A stretch of 64,000 nt of DNA, from positions 62,001-126,000 of the forward strand of contig JADJDP010000050.1 in the NCBI GenBank assembly GCA_016702645.1, given 5' to 3'. The position numbers were made by a program, and so were the translations under genes. The notes below the pieces were generated by a model. That model made no database searches and had not been told where the DNA came from. It saw only the letters and a list, made by a program, of their open reading frames with translations. The stretch is from Flavobacteriales bacterium (GTDB taxonomy: Bacteria; Bacteroidota; Bacteroidia; Flavobacteriales_F; PHOS-HE28). Shown here piece after piece: positions 17,734-26,672 of the stretch; within the stretch, counting starts at the first letter, position 1; the number at the start of each line of letters is the position of its first letter.

Positions 17734-19101
17734 ATGTCGATCCGAACACTTCTTGGCATGACCACATCACTTTTCGTCCTGTGTCCGTGTGCTGCCCAGA
17801 GCGTTAGCTACGATGACGTCGCGGTCATCGTCAATTCCAACAGTCCGGCTTCCGTGCAGATCGGGAACTACTTCATTGCGGCGCGCAGCATTCCATCGAA
17901 CCACCTGATCACCATCGATGCTCCGTTGACCACTTCCATTACACAGTCGGAATTCCTGCCGTTGCGTGCCGCTATCGAGGACCACCTGATACAGAACGAT
18001 CTGGTGGATAGCATCAACTACATCGTTACGACCCTCGGGGTACCGGTCCGTATCGACAACGGTACGTGCGACAGCTTGTACCAGTTCAACAAGTGCAGTT
18101 CGTTCGATACGGAAGTGGCGCTGCTGCTGGGACCGCTGGCTTCCAATATCGCGGCCATCGGTTATGTGGCGAACCCCTTCCTGAATTCGACCCAGCATCA
18201 CACAAGGGCCACGAGCGGCATCTACTTGGTAACGCGTCTGGCTGGACCATCCCTGGTGGACGTGCTCCAACTGATCGATCGCAGCGGTCCAGGGCTTGTG
18301 GTCGATGGTACCGGTGTGTTGATGGTCGGTGACATCAACAACCCCGATACCTCTGCGGGTGTGCAAGCGTTCTGGAACGATATCATCCAGGAGGTCACCG
18401 ATCCCGTTATCGATATCGGTCCCACCGTGATGATCGATACGACCAGCCAGTTCCTGGATGATCTGGACAATGTGGTGGGCTACGTGAGCCTGACCGGGTT
18501 CGCCGAACCGTGGTTGCCGAATTTCTCCTGGGCTCCCGGAGCACTTGCCGTGGAATGGTACTCCTATTCGGGATTGCATTACGATACACCGGGGATCCAA
18601 CCAGGGTACGATCGTTTGTCCGATTGGATCGGCCAGGGGGCAACGGCCGCTGTCGGTACGGTCAACCTCACCTACGCATCGCCTTGGTACAACACGCGTG
18701 GAACCTTCGAGCGGTATCTGGACACGAGCTACCATTTCAACGCGGCGGAGAGCATGTACGCAGGCATTTCATGGCTTTCCTGGATCTACGAGGCCATAGG
18801 CGATCCGAAAACCTCCATCCAATGGAGCGGGCTGACCGGGCTCGGTGAGGTACCCCCATCACCCAGCATGATACTGGTGCCCAATCCTTCGAACGGGTCG
18901 TTCCACGTCCGCATGCCTGCGGAGACGGTTGCAAGCGTTATGATCCATGATGCCATGGGTCGAAGCATTCCCTTCGTATCGCGATCGATCAACGACCAGC
19001 TCGAAGTCGACCTCACAGGCAGCAACCCCGGGCTTTATCAGGTGAGGGTCCTTACTTCCTCTGGGCGAACGCTGACCGGTCGTTTGGTTGTGCAGCCCTG
19101 A
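17734..19101 (+). CDS. TIGR03790 family secreted protein with T9SS type A domain
   Basis: This 455-residue protein has a signal peptide ending CAAQS. The next 360 residues follow the TIGR03790 pattern: YDDVAVIVNSNSPASVQIGNYF, RSIPSNHLITID, YIVTTLGVPVRI, FDTEVALLLG and TYASPWYNTRGTFERYL. The last 85 residues are a T9SS sorting domain (VPNPSNGSFHVRM to PGLYQVRVLTSSGR). TIGR03790 proteins are exported and of unknown function. TTCATTTG at 17710-17717 is a weak -7 candidate. Confidence 0.85.
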   Translation: MSIRTLLGMTTSLFVLCPCAAQSVSYDDVAVIVNSNSPASVQIGNYFIAARSIPSNHLITIDAPLTTSITQSEFLPLRAAIEDHLIQNDLVDSINYIVTTLGVPVRIDNGTCDSLYQFNKCSSFDTEVALLLGPLASNIAAIGYVANPFLNSTQHHTRATSGIYLVTRLAGPSLVDVLQLIDRSGPGLVVDGTGVLMVGDINNPDTSAGVQAFWNDIIQEVTDPVIDIGPTVMIDTTSQFLDDLDNVVGYVSLTGFAEPWLPNFSWAPGALAVEWYSYSGLHYDTPGIQPGYDRLSDWIGQGATAAVGTVNLTYASPWYNTRGTFERYLDTSYHFNAAESMYAGISWLSWIYEAIGDPKTSIQWSGLTGLGEVPPSPSMILVPNPSNGSFHVRMPAETVASVMIHDAMGRSIPFVSRSINDQLEVDLTGSNPGLYQVRVLTSSGRTLTGRLVVQP

Positions 19102-19139
19102 GGGGAACTTCACCCATCCAACATCCGTAGGAACGTCCG

Positions 19140-19171
19140 CCGAAGTCAGTCCGCTTCGGTGCTTTCGTTTT
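19140..19171 (+). terminator. Possible terminator after the TIGR03790 gene
   Basis: CCGAAG/CTTCGG, a 6-bp stem with an 8-nt loop, is followed by GCTTTCGTTTT. The T tract overlaps the presumed TTG start of the next gene, so either the terminator or that start call is doubtful. Confidence 0.35.
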
Positions 19172-20624
19172 GTCCGCTCCGAACAACCGCACCTCCCGCA
19201 GGATCCTGCTGATCCTTTACGGCACCCTTTTCGTGCTCTGCGCCTCGCTCATTGCCGTGGCCCATGTGTACGAATTGAAGGGCCAGCGAAAGGAGGCCTT
19301 CTCGCGGTTGGGTTCCATCGTTTCGGGGCTCGCGGACCAGGTCCCGGCCAAGCACGTGGAGTTGTTGCTGGAGAAGTACGATGGTCGGGGGATGTTGATC
19401 AAGAACACCCAGGATGCTTGGTACTACGTCATGCACGATCACCTCCGCAAGGCAGCGGAGCGGAACGCGTTGGAGACGCCCTTGCGCATACTCACCTTCG
19501 ACAGCTTGAAGCAGGAACTACAGGTTGTTGCCACCTCGCTGGAGAAACCGGATTTCAGGGCACGTTTCGAGGGTTCCACTCCGGAATTGCTGAGGGATTA
19601 TGCGGAAGGCGGTTCGCTCACTTCGGCCACCGATCAGCTCGTCGTGTTCGCTCCTTTGGTGAACGACAGCGGGCGTGCAGTTGGTATCGTGGTGGCAAGC
19701 GTCGATGCCCGTAGCGCTGATGCGGCAGCATGGACCGCTCTGTGGCGCAATGTGATCATCGCACTGTTCCTGTTCGCCATTGCTGGCTTCGTGCTCTTCC
19801 GCTACGTGGGCCGCTGGGTGAAACAGAGCGAGGCGGACCGTCTTGCTCTCGCTTCGCGCAACCTCGATATCACCGACAGTATCGCCTACGCCGGCAAGAT
19901 CCAGCGTGCGCTCGTTCCGCCGCCCACGGTGTACACCGAGTTGTTCGACGGCTCCTTCGTCATCGACAAGCCGAAGGACATGGTGAGCGGTGATTTCCAC
20001 TGGTACCATCGTATCGGCACGGATGAATGCTTCGTAGCGGCCGCGGATTGCACGGGGCACGGCCTACCGGGGGCGATGATGGCCGCGATCGGCTGCTCCC
20101 TGCTCAACGAGATCGTACCCGCCAATGCCGATAAGGACCCGGCCGAGTTGCTCGCCATGATCAACACACGGCTGGTGACCACGCTCCACCAACAGGGTTT
20201 GAAAAAAGGAGGCGGGGACGGGATGGACATCGCCCTGTGCCGGATCGATCGCCACCAGCGGGAGATCCTTTTCGCCGGAGCCTTCCGTCCGCTCTATTGG
20301 TTGCACAACGGGCAGCTTACAGTCATCAATGGGGATAGGCGTCCCATCGGTGGTGCCCATCAGGAACTGGATCGGAAATACACCTGCCACCACCTGGCCT
20401 ACACCCCCGGTGATCGCATCTACCTCTTCAGCGATGGTTACGTGGACCAATTCGGTGGCCCCGAGCGGAAGCGTTTCATGGCCGCGCGCCTGCACGATCT
20501 GTTGAACACCAACCAGCACATCCCCATGGAACACCAAGCGGAAATACTGGAGCGCGCTTTCCTGGAATGGAAGGGTGATGAGGAACAGGTGGACGACGTG
20601 TGCATGCTCGGCCTGGCCGTATAG
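19170..20624 (+). CDS. Membrane-bound SpoIIE-type (PP2C-like) serine phosphatase
   Basis: This protein of about 484 residues has a transmembrane helix (13-32), an extracytoplasmic sensor region (about 33-185), a second helix (about 188-207) and a short linker. The C-terminal PPM/SpoIIE domain (about 225-484) has KDMVSGDFHWYH, AAADCTGHGLPGAMM (metal-binding DCTGHG) and LFSDGYVDQFGG. Such proteins dephosphorylate anti-sigma-antagonist proteins or related partners. No STAS partner or anti-sigma kinase is adjacent, so the target is unknown. No ATG fits; the TTG at 19170 is the best start but lies in a T tract. Confidence 0.85.
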   Translation: MSAPNNRTSRRILLILYGTLFVLCASLIAVAHVYELKGQRKEAFSRLGSIVSGLADQVPAKHVELLLEKYDGRGMLIKNTQDAWYYVMHDHLRKAAERNALETPLRILTFDSLKQELQVVATSLEKPDFRARFEGSTPELLRDYAEGGSLTSATDQLVVFAPLVNDSGRAVGIVVASVDARSADAAAWTALWRNVIIALFLFAIAGFVLFRYVGRWVKQSEADRLALASRNLDITDSIAYAGKIQRALVPPPTVYTELFDGSFVIDKPKDMVSGDFHWYHRIGTDECFVAAADCTGHGLPGAMMAAIGCSLLNEIVPANADKDPAELLAMINTRLVTTLHQQGLKKGGGDGMDIALCRIDRHQREILFAGAFRPLYWLHNGQLTVINGDRRPIGGAHQELDRKYTCHHLAYTPGDRIYLFSDGYVDQFGGPERKRFMAARLHDLLNTNQHIPMEHQAEILERAFLEWKGDEEQVDDVCMLGLAV

Positions 20625-20635
20625 GCCGTCAACCC

Positions 20636-20663
20636 TTGTATTCAGGGCATCCGTCTATCTTTG
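20636..20663 (+). promoter_or_regulatory. Bacteroidota-type promoter of the DUF349 gene
   Basis: TTG at 20636-20638, a 17-nt spacer and a perfect TATCTTTG at 20656-20663 match the -33/-7 Bacteroidota consensus. Transcription should begin about 20670, leaving a leader of roughly 30 nt before the ATG at 20699. Confidence 0.7.
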
Positions 20664-20698
20664 AACGGGCGGTCCGCTAGGCGTCCGATCACATTTGC

Positions 20699-22465
20699 AT
20701 GGCAACGAAGACTGAGCTGATCGCACGGCTCGAAGAACTGGTCGCACAGGAGGATGTCGAAACGGCATCGGAGGCGGTGGAAGCGACCAAGGAGGCCTAT
20801 GAATCCCTTGTGGCTTCAGCGCTCCAGCATGAACGTGTTGAAGCCACCGCCGTGGCCGTGGAAGCGGACGGGACCGAGGTGCCCGTTGCTGCCGAACCCC
20901 AGCAGGCGGAAGCACTGCCAATGGAGTCCGCGCCTCTCCAGGACGAGGAGGACAAACGCTTCAAGCAACTGCTCGACGCCTTCAACCAGCGTGTGAACGA
21001 CCTGCGTCGTAAAAAGGCCAAGGAGGAGGCGGACAATCTGGAGGCGAAGAAGGCCGTGATGGAGGAACTGAAAGCCTTGATCTCCGGTGAGGAGAACATC
21101 AGTTCCGCGTTCCAGCGATTCACCGAGCTCCAGGAGAAGTGGAAGCACATCGGACCCGTCCCCCAGCACACCTATCGCGAACTACAGAGCGACTACTCCC
21201 ACCTTAGGGACGAGTTCTTCTACCACATCCGCATCTACAAGGAGCTGCGTGATCACGACCTGCGCAAGAACACCGCGTTGAAACAGGCGCTCATCAGCGA
21301 CATGGCCGCCTTGGCTGCGAAGGATGCCGTGAAGGACCTGGAGCACGCGGTGAAGGACTACCAGGAGAAATGGCACCAGATAGGTCCGGTGGTGAAGGAG
21401 GAATGGGAGGCCATTCGCGATGGATTCTGGGCCGCTACGCGCCTTGTCTATGACAAGATCAACGAGCACTACAAAGCGCGTCGTGCTGAACACGAAACGA
21501 ACCTTGCAGCCAAACAGGCCCTTGTTGAGAAGGTGACCACTCTCACGGCGAACATGGAGGCGACCGGTGTGAAGGAGTGGAAAGCCCTTACCGATCAAGT
21601 ACTGGAGTTGCAGAACGCGTGGAAGAGCATCGGCTTTGCCACCAAAAAGGACAATGAGCGCGTGTGGAAGGAGTTCCGCAACGCATGCAACGTGTTCTTC
21701 GATGCCAAGAAGGCATACTTCGACAAGCTGAAGGACCAGTTCAAGGAGGCACGTGAGCGCAAGCAAGCGCTGCTCACCGAGGCACTGGCGCTGAAGGACA
21801 GCACGGAGTGGCGGCAGACCGCGGACAAGCTGAAGGCGTTGCAACAGCAATGGAAGGAAGCCGGGAGCGCTGGGCCGCGTGACGAGAACCGTTTGTGGAC
21901 CCGCTTCCGTGAAGCATGTGATGGGTTCTTCCAGAACCGCAAAGCCACCTTTGACAAGCAGGATGCCGAGCAGGCCGGGAACGTGGTGCAGAAAGAGGCG
22001 CTGATCGCCGAGATCGAAGCCTACCAACTGACCGGTGAGCGCAGCAAGGACATGGATGCATTGAAGGCCTTCAGCGCACGCTGGATGAATTCGGGACGTG
22101 TTTCGCCCAAGCTCTACGACGCTTTCAGCGAACGCTATCGTGCCGCGCTCGACAAGCAGTACGGCCAGTTGAAGATGGAGGGTGACGAGCGCCAGCGCAT
22201 GCGTTTCCAGAACCATGTCGACGATCTCAAGACCGGTCCGGACGGCAAGTTCAACTTGGAGCGCGAGAGCCGCTTCATCAAGCGCAAGATCGAGGAACTG
22301 GAGGGCGAGAAGCGCCAAATGGAACAGAACATGGGCATGTTCAACTTCAAGAGCGCCAGTGGTGCGGAGATGAAGAAGGACATGGAAAAGAAGATCGAGA
22401 AGCTGGTCCGTGATGTGGAGCGCCTGAAGGGCCAGCACAAGGACCTCTTGAAGGAACTGCGGTGA
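20699..22465 (+). CDS. DUF349 repeat protein
   Basis: This 588-residue, highly charged cytoplasmic protein has an N-terminal low-complexity acidic segment (about 10-75). Five DUF349 helical repeats follow, each with a W-x2-IGxV-like core: EKWKHIGPV, EKWHQIGPV, NAWKSIGFA, QQWKEAGSA and ARWMNSGRV. The last 80 residues are a long coiled coil (RKIEELEGEKRQMEQN, EKLVRDVERLKGQHKDL). The family is widespread in Bacteroidota and of unknown biochemical role. It overlaps the next gene by 4 nt, so the two are one transcription unit under the promoter at 20636-20663. Confidence 0.88.
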   Translation: MATKTELIARLEELVAQEDVETASEAVEATKEAYESLVASALQHERVEATAVAVEADGTEVPVAAEPQQAEALPMESAPLQDEEDKRFKQLLDAFNQRVNDLRRKKAKEEADNLEAKKAVMEELKALISGEENISSAFQRFTELQEKWKHIGPVPQHTYRELQSDYSHLRDEFFYHIRIYKELRDHDLRKNTALKQALISDMAALAAKDAVKDLEHAVKDYQEKWHQIGPVVKEEWEAIRDGFWAATRLVYDKINEHYKARRAEHETNLAAKQALVEKVTTLTANMEATGVKEWKALTDQVLELQNAWKSIGFATKKDNERVWKEFRNACNVFFDAKKAYFDKLKDQFKEARERKQALLTEALALKDSTEWRQTADKLKALQQQWKEAGSAGPRDENRLWTRFREACDGFFQNRKATFDKQDAEQAGNVVQKEALIAEIEAYQLTGERSKDMDALKAFSARWMNSGRVSPKLYDAFSERYRAALDKQYGQLKMEGDERQRMRFQNHVDDLKTGPDGKFNLERESRFIKRKIEELEGEKRQMEQNMGMFNFKSASGAEMKKDMEKKIEKLVRDVERLKGQHKDLLKELR

Positions 22466-22887
22466 ACGCGGTACCCGGCCACTTGGTGCAATGCTTGGAG
22501 ATCCCCATCGCTTGGGGGGAACAGGACGCTTTCGGGCACTTGAACAACGTGTTCTACTTCCGCTACATGGAAAGTGTGCGGATGCACTACCTGGAATGCA
22601 TCGGCGTCCTTCGATCGCTCAAGGACAGCGGAGTAGGCGTCATTCTCGCGAGCACGACCTGCGATTACCTGCGCCCGGTGCATTGGCCCGCCACGCTCAT
22701 CATCCACACGGGTTGCACGCGTATCGGCAACACGAGCTTCACCATGGAATACCTGATGACCGATGCGGCTGGGGAAACGGTTTCCCGCGGCACCAGCGTG
22801 CAGGTAATGTTCGACTACGGCAAGGGGACCAAAGTGGCGGTGCCCGACCCGATCCGCCAAGCCATCCAGCAACTACAGGATCCCTGA
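22462..22887 (+). CDS. Acyl-CoA thioesterase, YbgC/4-hydroxybenzoyl-CoA type
   Basis: This 141-residue hotdog-fold protein has PIAWGEQDAFGHLNNVFYFRYMESVR, where the D-x-FGHLNN-x-Y pattern carries the active-site aspartate region of the YbgC/4HBT group. Later strands are VILASTTCDYLRP and TSFTMEYLMTD. It is predicted to hydrolyse acyl-CoA thioesters in the cytoplasm; the natural acyl chain is unknown. It starts with GTG in a 4-nt GTGA overlap with the DUF349 stop, indicating translational coupling. Confidence 0.85.
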   Translation: MNAVPGHLVQCLEIPIAWGEQDAFGHLNNVFYFRYMESVRMHYLECIGVLRSLKDSGVGVILASTTCDYLRPVHWPATLIIHTGCTRIGNTSFTMEYLMTDAAGETVSRGTSVQVMFDYGKGTKVAVPDPIRQAIQQLQDP

Positions 22888-22890
22888 ACC

Positions 22891-23393
22891 ATGCGCTACG
22901 CTCCGCTCCTACTGATCTCCGTTCTGTTCGCTGCATGCGATGAACCTGCGACCACGGAAAGCACGATCAACCCGAGCCGCTCACCATCGATCCGTTGGGG
23001 AAATACCGCCAGCTCGTTGGCGAATGGGTGGACAGCTCCTCCAGTCCGGACTACGCCTTCCATGAACGTTGGACATTGGAAGGAGATAGTGCGATCGATG
23101 GGTTCGGGCACGTGATCGAAGAGGGCGATACCGTCTTCATCGAGGACCTGCGCTTGAGCGTGGTGAACGGGAACGTGGTGTACCAAGCGCGTATCGGTTC
23201 CCAGAACAACGGGAAGTGGGTTCCGTTCACCGCTCAAGCCACCGGCCCGGATACGCTCATGTTCGAGAACGCATTGCACGATTTCCCCCAGTGCATCACG
23301 TATGTGAAGGATAGCGCTGGATGGGACGTCGCCGTTACCGGCACCGAACGTGGTGAAGAACACAGCGAGCGTTTCCGATTACGAGAGCGCTGA
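22891..23393 (+). CDS. DUF6265-like lipoprotein (frame broken)
   Basis: The N-terminus MRYAPLLLISVLFAAC is a lipoprotein signal with cysteine at residue 16. The second part (open from 22995) reads GKYRQLVGEWVDSS, FHERWTLEGDSAIDGFGHVIEEGDTVFIEDL, YQARIG, FENALHDFPQCITYV, the signature of DUF6265-type proteins. Adding one C to the CCC at 22971-22973 joins the parts as NPEPLTIDPLGKYR, giving about 167 residues. It follows the thioesterase by 3 nt and is probably in the same operon. Function unknown. Confidence 0.75.
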
Positions 23394-23442
23394 TAGCGGG
23401 TTACATTCGACCTCGTATTAAAACCAACCAAAACCTACCACC

Positions 23443-23871
23443 ATGGGCATGATGAAGGAATTCAAGGAGTTCGCGATGAAGGGAAACCTTGTGGACATCG
23501 CGGTCGGTTTCGTCATGGGTGCGGCTTTCAGTAAGGTCGTCTCCGGCTTCATCGACGGAATGGTGATGCCGCTGATCGGGCGTATCACGAGCGGTGTTGA
23601 TTTCACCCAGATGAAGTACGTGATCCAAACCGGCGCTGCGGAAGTGAAGGATGCCGCGGGCGTTGTTACCACCGCGGCGGTACCCGAAGTTGCCATCTCC
23701 TATGGCGCATTCATCACCACCGTGATCAACTTCATCGTGGTCGCGTTCGTGATCTTCATGGTCGTGAAGGCCGTGAACAAGGCCAAGAAGGCCGAACCCG
23801 CGCCACCACCTGCCGGACCCACCAACGAGGAGAAGCTCCTGATGGAGATCCGCGATGCGCTGAAGAAGTAA
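23443..23871 (+). CDS. mscL: Large-conductance mechanosensitive channel MscL
   Basis: This 142-residue protein has full MscL architecture: N-terminal amphipathic FKEFAMKGNLVDIAVGFVMGAAFSKVV leading into TM1 (about 16-42), a periplasmic loop (45-82), TM2 (YGAFITTVINFIVVAFVIFMVVKAVNK) and a C-terminal helix ending EEKLLMEIRDALKK. It opens under membrane tension to release solutes in hypo-osmotic shock. A weak -7-like TACATTCG lies at 23402-23409. Confidence 0.96.
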   Translation: MGMMKEFKEFAMKGNLVDIAVGFVMGAAFSKVVSGFIDGMVMPLIGRITSGVDFTQMKYVIQTGAAEVKDAAGVVTTAAVPEVAISYGAFITTVINFIVVAFVIFMVVKAVNKAKKAEPAPPPAGPTNEEKLLMEIRDALKK

Positions 23872-23887
23872 GCGGGAACACGCGTTG

Positions 23888-23925
23888 AGAACCCTTTCCA
23901 GCGTGCCTGGGAGGGGTTTTCCTTT
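23888..23925. terminator. Terminator between mscL and the FecCD fusion gene
   Basis: Arms 23888-23901 and 23907-23920 pair as a continuous stem of about 14 bp if G:U pairs are allowed (AACCCTTTCCAG against CTGGGAGGGGTT), with loop CGTGC and TTTT CC TTTT after it. It separates convergent genes. Confidence 0.6.
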
Positions 23926-23929
23926 TGTG

Positions 23930-25459
23930 CTATTCCGCGATCAACGATGCCGTAATGGGATCGAAGCGCATGCCCTGTGTTGCAAACGCCCGATCGAGGA
24001 CTCCCGATGAGATGGCTTCCCCGGGGGTACCTGTCCATAACGTTCCCTCGTGTACAAGCAGGATACGGTCGCAGAGTTGCAGCGCCGAAGTGAGGTCGTG
24101 CGTGGAGAGCAATACGGCGCGGTCCGATGTACGTGCGATATCCCGCAAGAGCCGCATCACTGAAACGCGATTGACCAGATCCAGGAATGCCGTCGGTTCA
24201 TCAAGGAGCATCACCGGCGCATCCTGTGCAAGGGCGCGAGCGATCAAGACCTTCTGCCCTTCCCCATCGCTCAGCGACTGCAATGCGCGTTCGCTGAAGG
24301 ATGTCACACCCGTTCGTTCCATCGCTTCGTCGATCCGTTCATGGTCCTTCAGGGTGAGCCTTCCCAAGTGCCCGGTCCATGGCTGGCGACCGAGCGATAC
24401 GAGCGTGCGCACATCGAGCAGTCCCGCCTGCGGTTTGCCAGTGAGCACCACGCTCAAGGCACGTGCGCGTTCCAAGCTGGACATGGCAGCCAGCGGGCCG
24501 AGCAACGACGTAACGGCATTGAGCGGTATTGCGGATCCTGCCACGGAACGCGTGATCAGATCGCAACCGAGGGCCAGTGCTCCTCCGCACAACAACGTTG
24601 CCGGAAGAAGGCGCGCGTGGTCGCTGGTGCGCAAGAGGCCGCGTGCCACATGCGGTGTCACCATGCCCAGGAAGGCGATGGGTCCGCAGAAGGCGGTAAT
24701 GGTGCCCGCTAGGATACCGGTCACCCACATGAGCCGACGACGGGCCGGGCGCACCGATACGCCCAAGGTCGTTGCGCAGTCCTCGCCGAGCAGCAGTGCA
24801 TTGAGCGGTTTGATGGAGGCGAGCGCGAAACCAAGCCCTGTCATGACCGGCAGGGCCAACCACCACAACCGATGTTGATCGACCCCCGCAAAGGAACCCA
24901 TGCCCCAAAGCACATAGCCTTTCAGTGCAGCAGCCGGGCTCGCCACCTGCAACACACTGATGACGGCTGAACACAGGTAGCCGATGAGCAAGCCTACGAT
25001 GAGCAGCGTGATGCCATCGCCCACACGACGATCGGCGAACAGGATGAGCACGAGCACACCCATGGCACCGGCCAGCGCGGCTGTGATCAGCGTCGCGTCA
25101 GCAGGGATCGGTAGCAGGGCCCACAGCGGCTGGGCAAGCATGATCAAGGCTACACCAAGGCTGGCACCCGAGCTGATCCCGAGCACCGATGGCCCCGCCA
25201 GTGGATTGCGAAAGAGCGTTTGCATGAGCAGTCCGCTCACCGCAAGTCCCGATCCGGCCAGCAAGGCGGTAAGGGACCGTGGAAGCCGGATCTCGCGGAC
25301 GATGGTAGCCAGGCCCGGGTCAACCGAGGTTGGCTCAAACAGCGCACCAAGCACGACGCCTACCGGCACATCGGCCGAGCCCACGAACAATTGCAGAACG
25401 AACAAGACCAGTACCACCAAGGCCAGTAGCACGAAAGGCCAGGTGCGGCGCGCAGGCAT
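23930..25459 (-). CDS. FecCD-type ABC permease fused to an ABC ATPase lacking Walker A
   Basis: This protein of 509 residues starts at ATG 25459 (MPARRTW). Residues about 1-325 are a FecCD/BtuC permease for iron-siderophore, heme or cobalamin import: hydrophobic helices with REIRLPRSLTALLAGSGLAVSG, TLFRNPLAGPSVLGISSGA and FCGPIAFLGMVTPHVAR. After NAVTSLLGP the chain passes straight into the middle of an ATPase (SSLERARALSVVLTGKP, LVSLGRQPWTG, signature LSDGEGQKVLIARALAQ, Walker B VMLLDEPTAFLDL, H-loop LLSTHDLT). The permease tail and the first roughly 40-90 ATPase residues, with Walker A, are missing. The ATPase half cannot bind ATP normally unless complemented. An in-frame deletion or an assembly collapse are both possible. 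No binding protein or TonB receptor is adjacent. Confidence 0.8.
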   Translation of the reverse strand: MPARRTWPFVLLALVVLVLFVLQLFVGSADVPVGVVLGALFEPTSVDPGLATIVREIRLPRSLTALLAGSGLAVSGLLMQTLFRNPLAGPSVLGISSGASLGVALIMLAQPLWALLPIPADATLITAALAGAMGVLVLILFADRRVGDGITLLIVGLLIGYLCSAVISVLQVASPAAALKGYVLWGMGSFAGVDQHRLWWLALPVMTGLGFALASIKPLNALLLGEDCATTLGVSVRPARRRLMWVTGILAGTITAFCGPIAFLGMVTPHVARGLLRTSDHARLLPATLLCGGALALGCDLITRSVAGSAIPLNAVTSLLGPLAAMSSLERARALSVVLTGKPQAGLLDVRTLVSLGRQPWTGHLGRLTLKDHERIDEAMERTGVTSFSERALQSLSDGEGQKVLIARALAQDAPVMLLDEPTAFLDLVNRVSVMRLLRDIARTSDRAVLLSTHDLTSALQLCDRILLVHEGTLWTGTPGEAISSGVLDRAFATQGMRFDPITASLIAE

Positions 25460-25463
25460 CGGG

Positions 25464-25471
25464 CAAACATA
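25464..25471 (-). promoter_or_regulatory. Perfect -7 element 4 nt before the FecCD fusion start
   Basis: On the minus strand TATGTTTG, an exact TAnnTTTG match, is followed by CCCG and the ATG. No TTG is seen at -33. The distance implies a leaderless or near-leaderless transcript. Confidence 0.45.
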
Positions 25472-25529
25472 CGGGCGTGCGGCACAGGGCTTGTCGGGTA
25501 ACTTGCCCACCTCCATTGGATCGTACCAC

Positions 25530-26663
25530 ATGCGTTCACTCCACATCATCGCAACGATCGTCCTTCTCACGTCCTGTGGATCCTCGCGAAAGCAGATGGA
25601 ACGCGCCGCCACCTACGAGCGCGAAGGCATGCTCACCGAAGCCTACGATCGGTACGCGGAACTCTACCTGCGCAAACCGCGTGAGGTGGAAGCCCATGTG
25701 GGCATGAAGCGCACCGCACAAGGCTTGTTCAACCGCATGCAGGACAAGGCCTCGGCAGCCTACGCCATGGGCGACCTCGCGACGGGAGACGGCGCCCGGC
25801 AGGAAGCGATCAACTACAAGGCGAGCATGGACCGACAGGGACTCGAACTGGAGTGGACCCCGCTCTTCGAGGCGAAGCGGGCGGAAGCCATGCGCGACCG
25901 GGCACAACGGCTCTATGCTGATGCTGAAAGCGCCTTTCGCGAGGAGCGGTTCAAGGAAGCCGAGGACCTCGCGTACCAGTGCAGCCGCCTTGATCCGGAG
26001 CGTCGCGATGCGGAGCACCTGTACAAATTGGCCCAGGTTGAACCTGCCTATCGCGAGGCACTGCTTGGGCAGGAATTGGGATTGTGGCGCGAGGCATACC
26101 GCCAGTTCGATCGGGTGGCCAAACTGGATGCTGGGCACAAGGACACCATGACGCGCCTCGCGGAATGCCGGGAGAAGGCCTCCTACACCGTTGCGTACGT
26201 GCCCTTGTACAACGCCAACCTCTATCCGGAGATGCTGGGCCTGCAGAGCGTGGTCGGCCAGCTGGAAACGCAGTTCGCGGCGAACGTCAAACAAGAGGTG
26301 CTGGACCTGCAAGACCCGCTGATCGTCATGGTGGACCGGGACAACACCGAAGAGATCCTCGCTGAACAACAGCGGCAGATGAGCGGCGTGTATGACGACC
26401 GTTCCGTTGCTGCGGCCGGTAAATTGCTTGGTGCGCGGTATGTGCTCACGGGCAAGATCCTGCGCTTCGATGATGTGTTGCGCAAGGAGATCGAAGTGCA
26501 GATGCAACTGCTGGATGCCGAGAGCGGCCGTATCCTGCAGGCCGAGATCGTGCGGGTGAACAAGCAGGAGATCGGCCGGGGTGCACCGCGCGGGCAGTTG
26601 CTCGAGCGTGCTGCCAAGCGCATGGCCCTTCAACTGGCGGAGTTCGATCCAAGTAAGGGCTGA
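25530..26663 (+). CDS. TPR-containing lipoprotein with CsgG-like domain
   Basis: This 377-residue lipoprotein has the lipobox LLTSC with cysteine at residue 16. Residues about 20-215 are helical TPR-like repeats (AYDRYAELYLRKPREVEAHVGM, AEDLAYQCSRLDPERRDAEHLYKL, EAYRQFDRVAKLDAGH). The C-terminal part has a CsgG/curli-assembly-like pattern: ANVKQEVLDLQDPLIVMVDRDNTEEILAEQQRQMSG, AGKLLGARYVLTGKIL, VQMQLLDAESGRILQAE. It is likely outer-membrane anchored on the periplasmic side. It is transcribed divergently from the FecCD fusion and followed closely by the VOC gene. Confidence 0.8.
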   Translation: MRSLHIIATIVLLTSCGSSRKQMERAATYEREGMLTEAYDRYAELYLRKPREVEAHVGMKRTAQGLFNRMQDKASAAYAMGDLATGDGARQEAINYKASMDRQGLELEWTPLFEAKRAEAMRDRAQRLYADAESAFREERFKEAEDLAYQCSRLDPERRDAEHLYKLAQVEPAYREALLGQELGLWREAYRQFDRVAKLDAGHKDTMTRLAECREKASYTVAYVPLYNANLYPEMLGLQSVVGQLETQFAANVKQEVLDLQDPLIVMVDRDNTEEILAEQQRQMSGVYDDRSVAAAGKLLGARYVLTGKILRFDDVLRKEIEVQMQLLDAESGRILQAEIVRVNKQEIGRGAPRGQLLERAAKRMALQLAEFDPSKG

Positions 26664-26672
26664 TCCTATCGT

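Noticed and set aside
21182..22438. A 418-codon minus-strand frame opposite the DUF349 gene
   Set aside because: Leucine-rich shadow of codons for charged residues on the plus strand.
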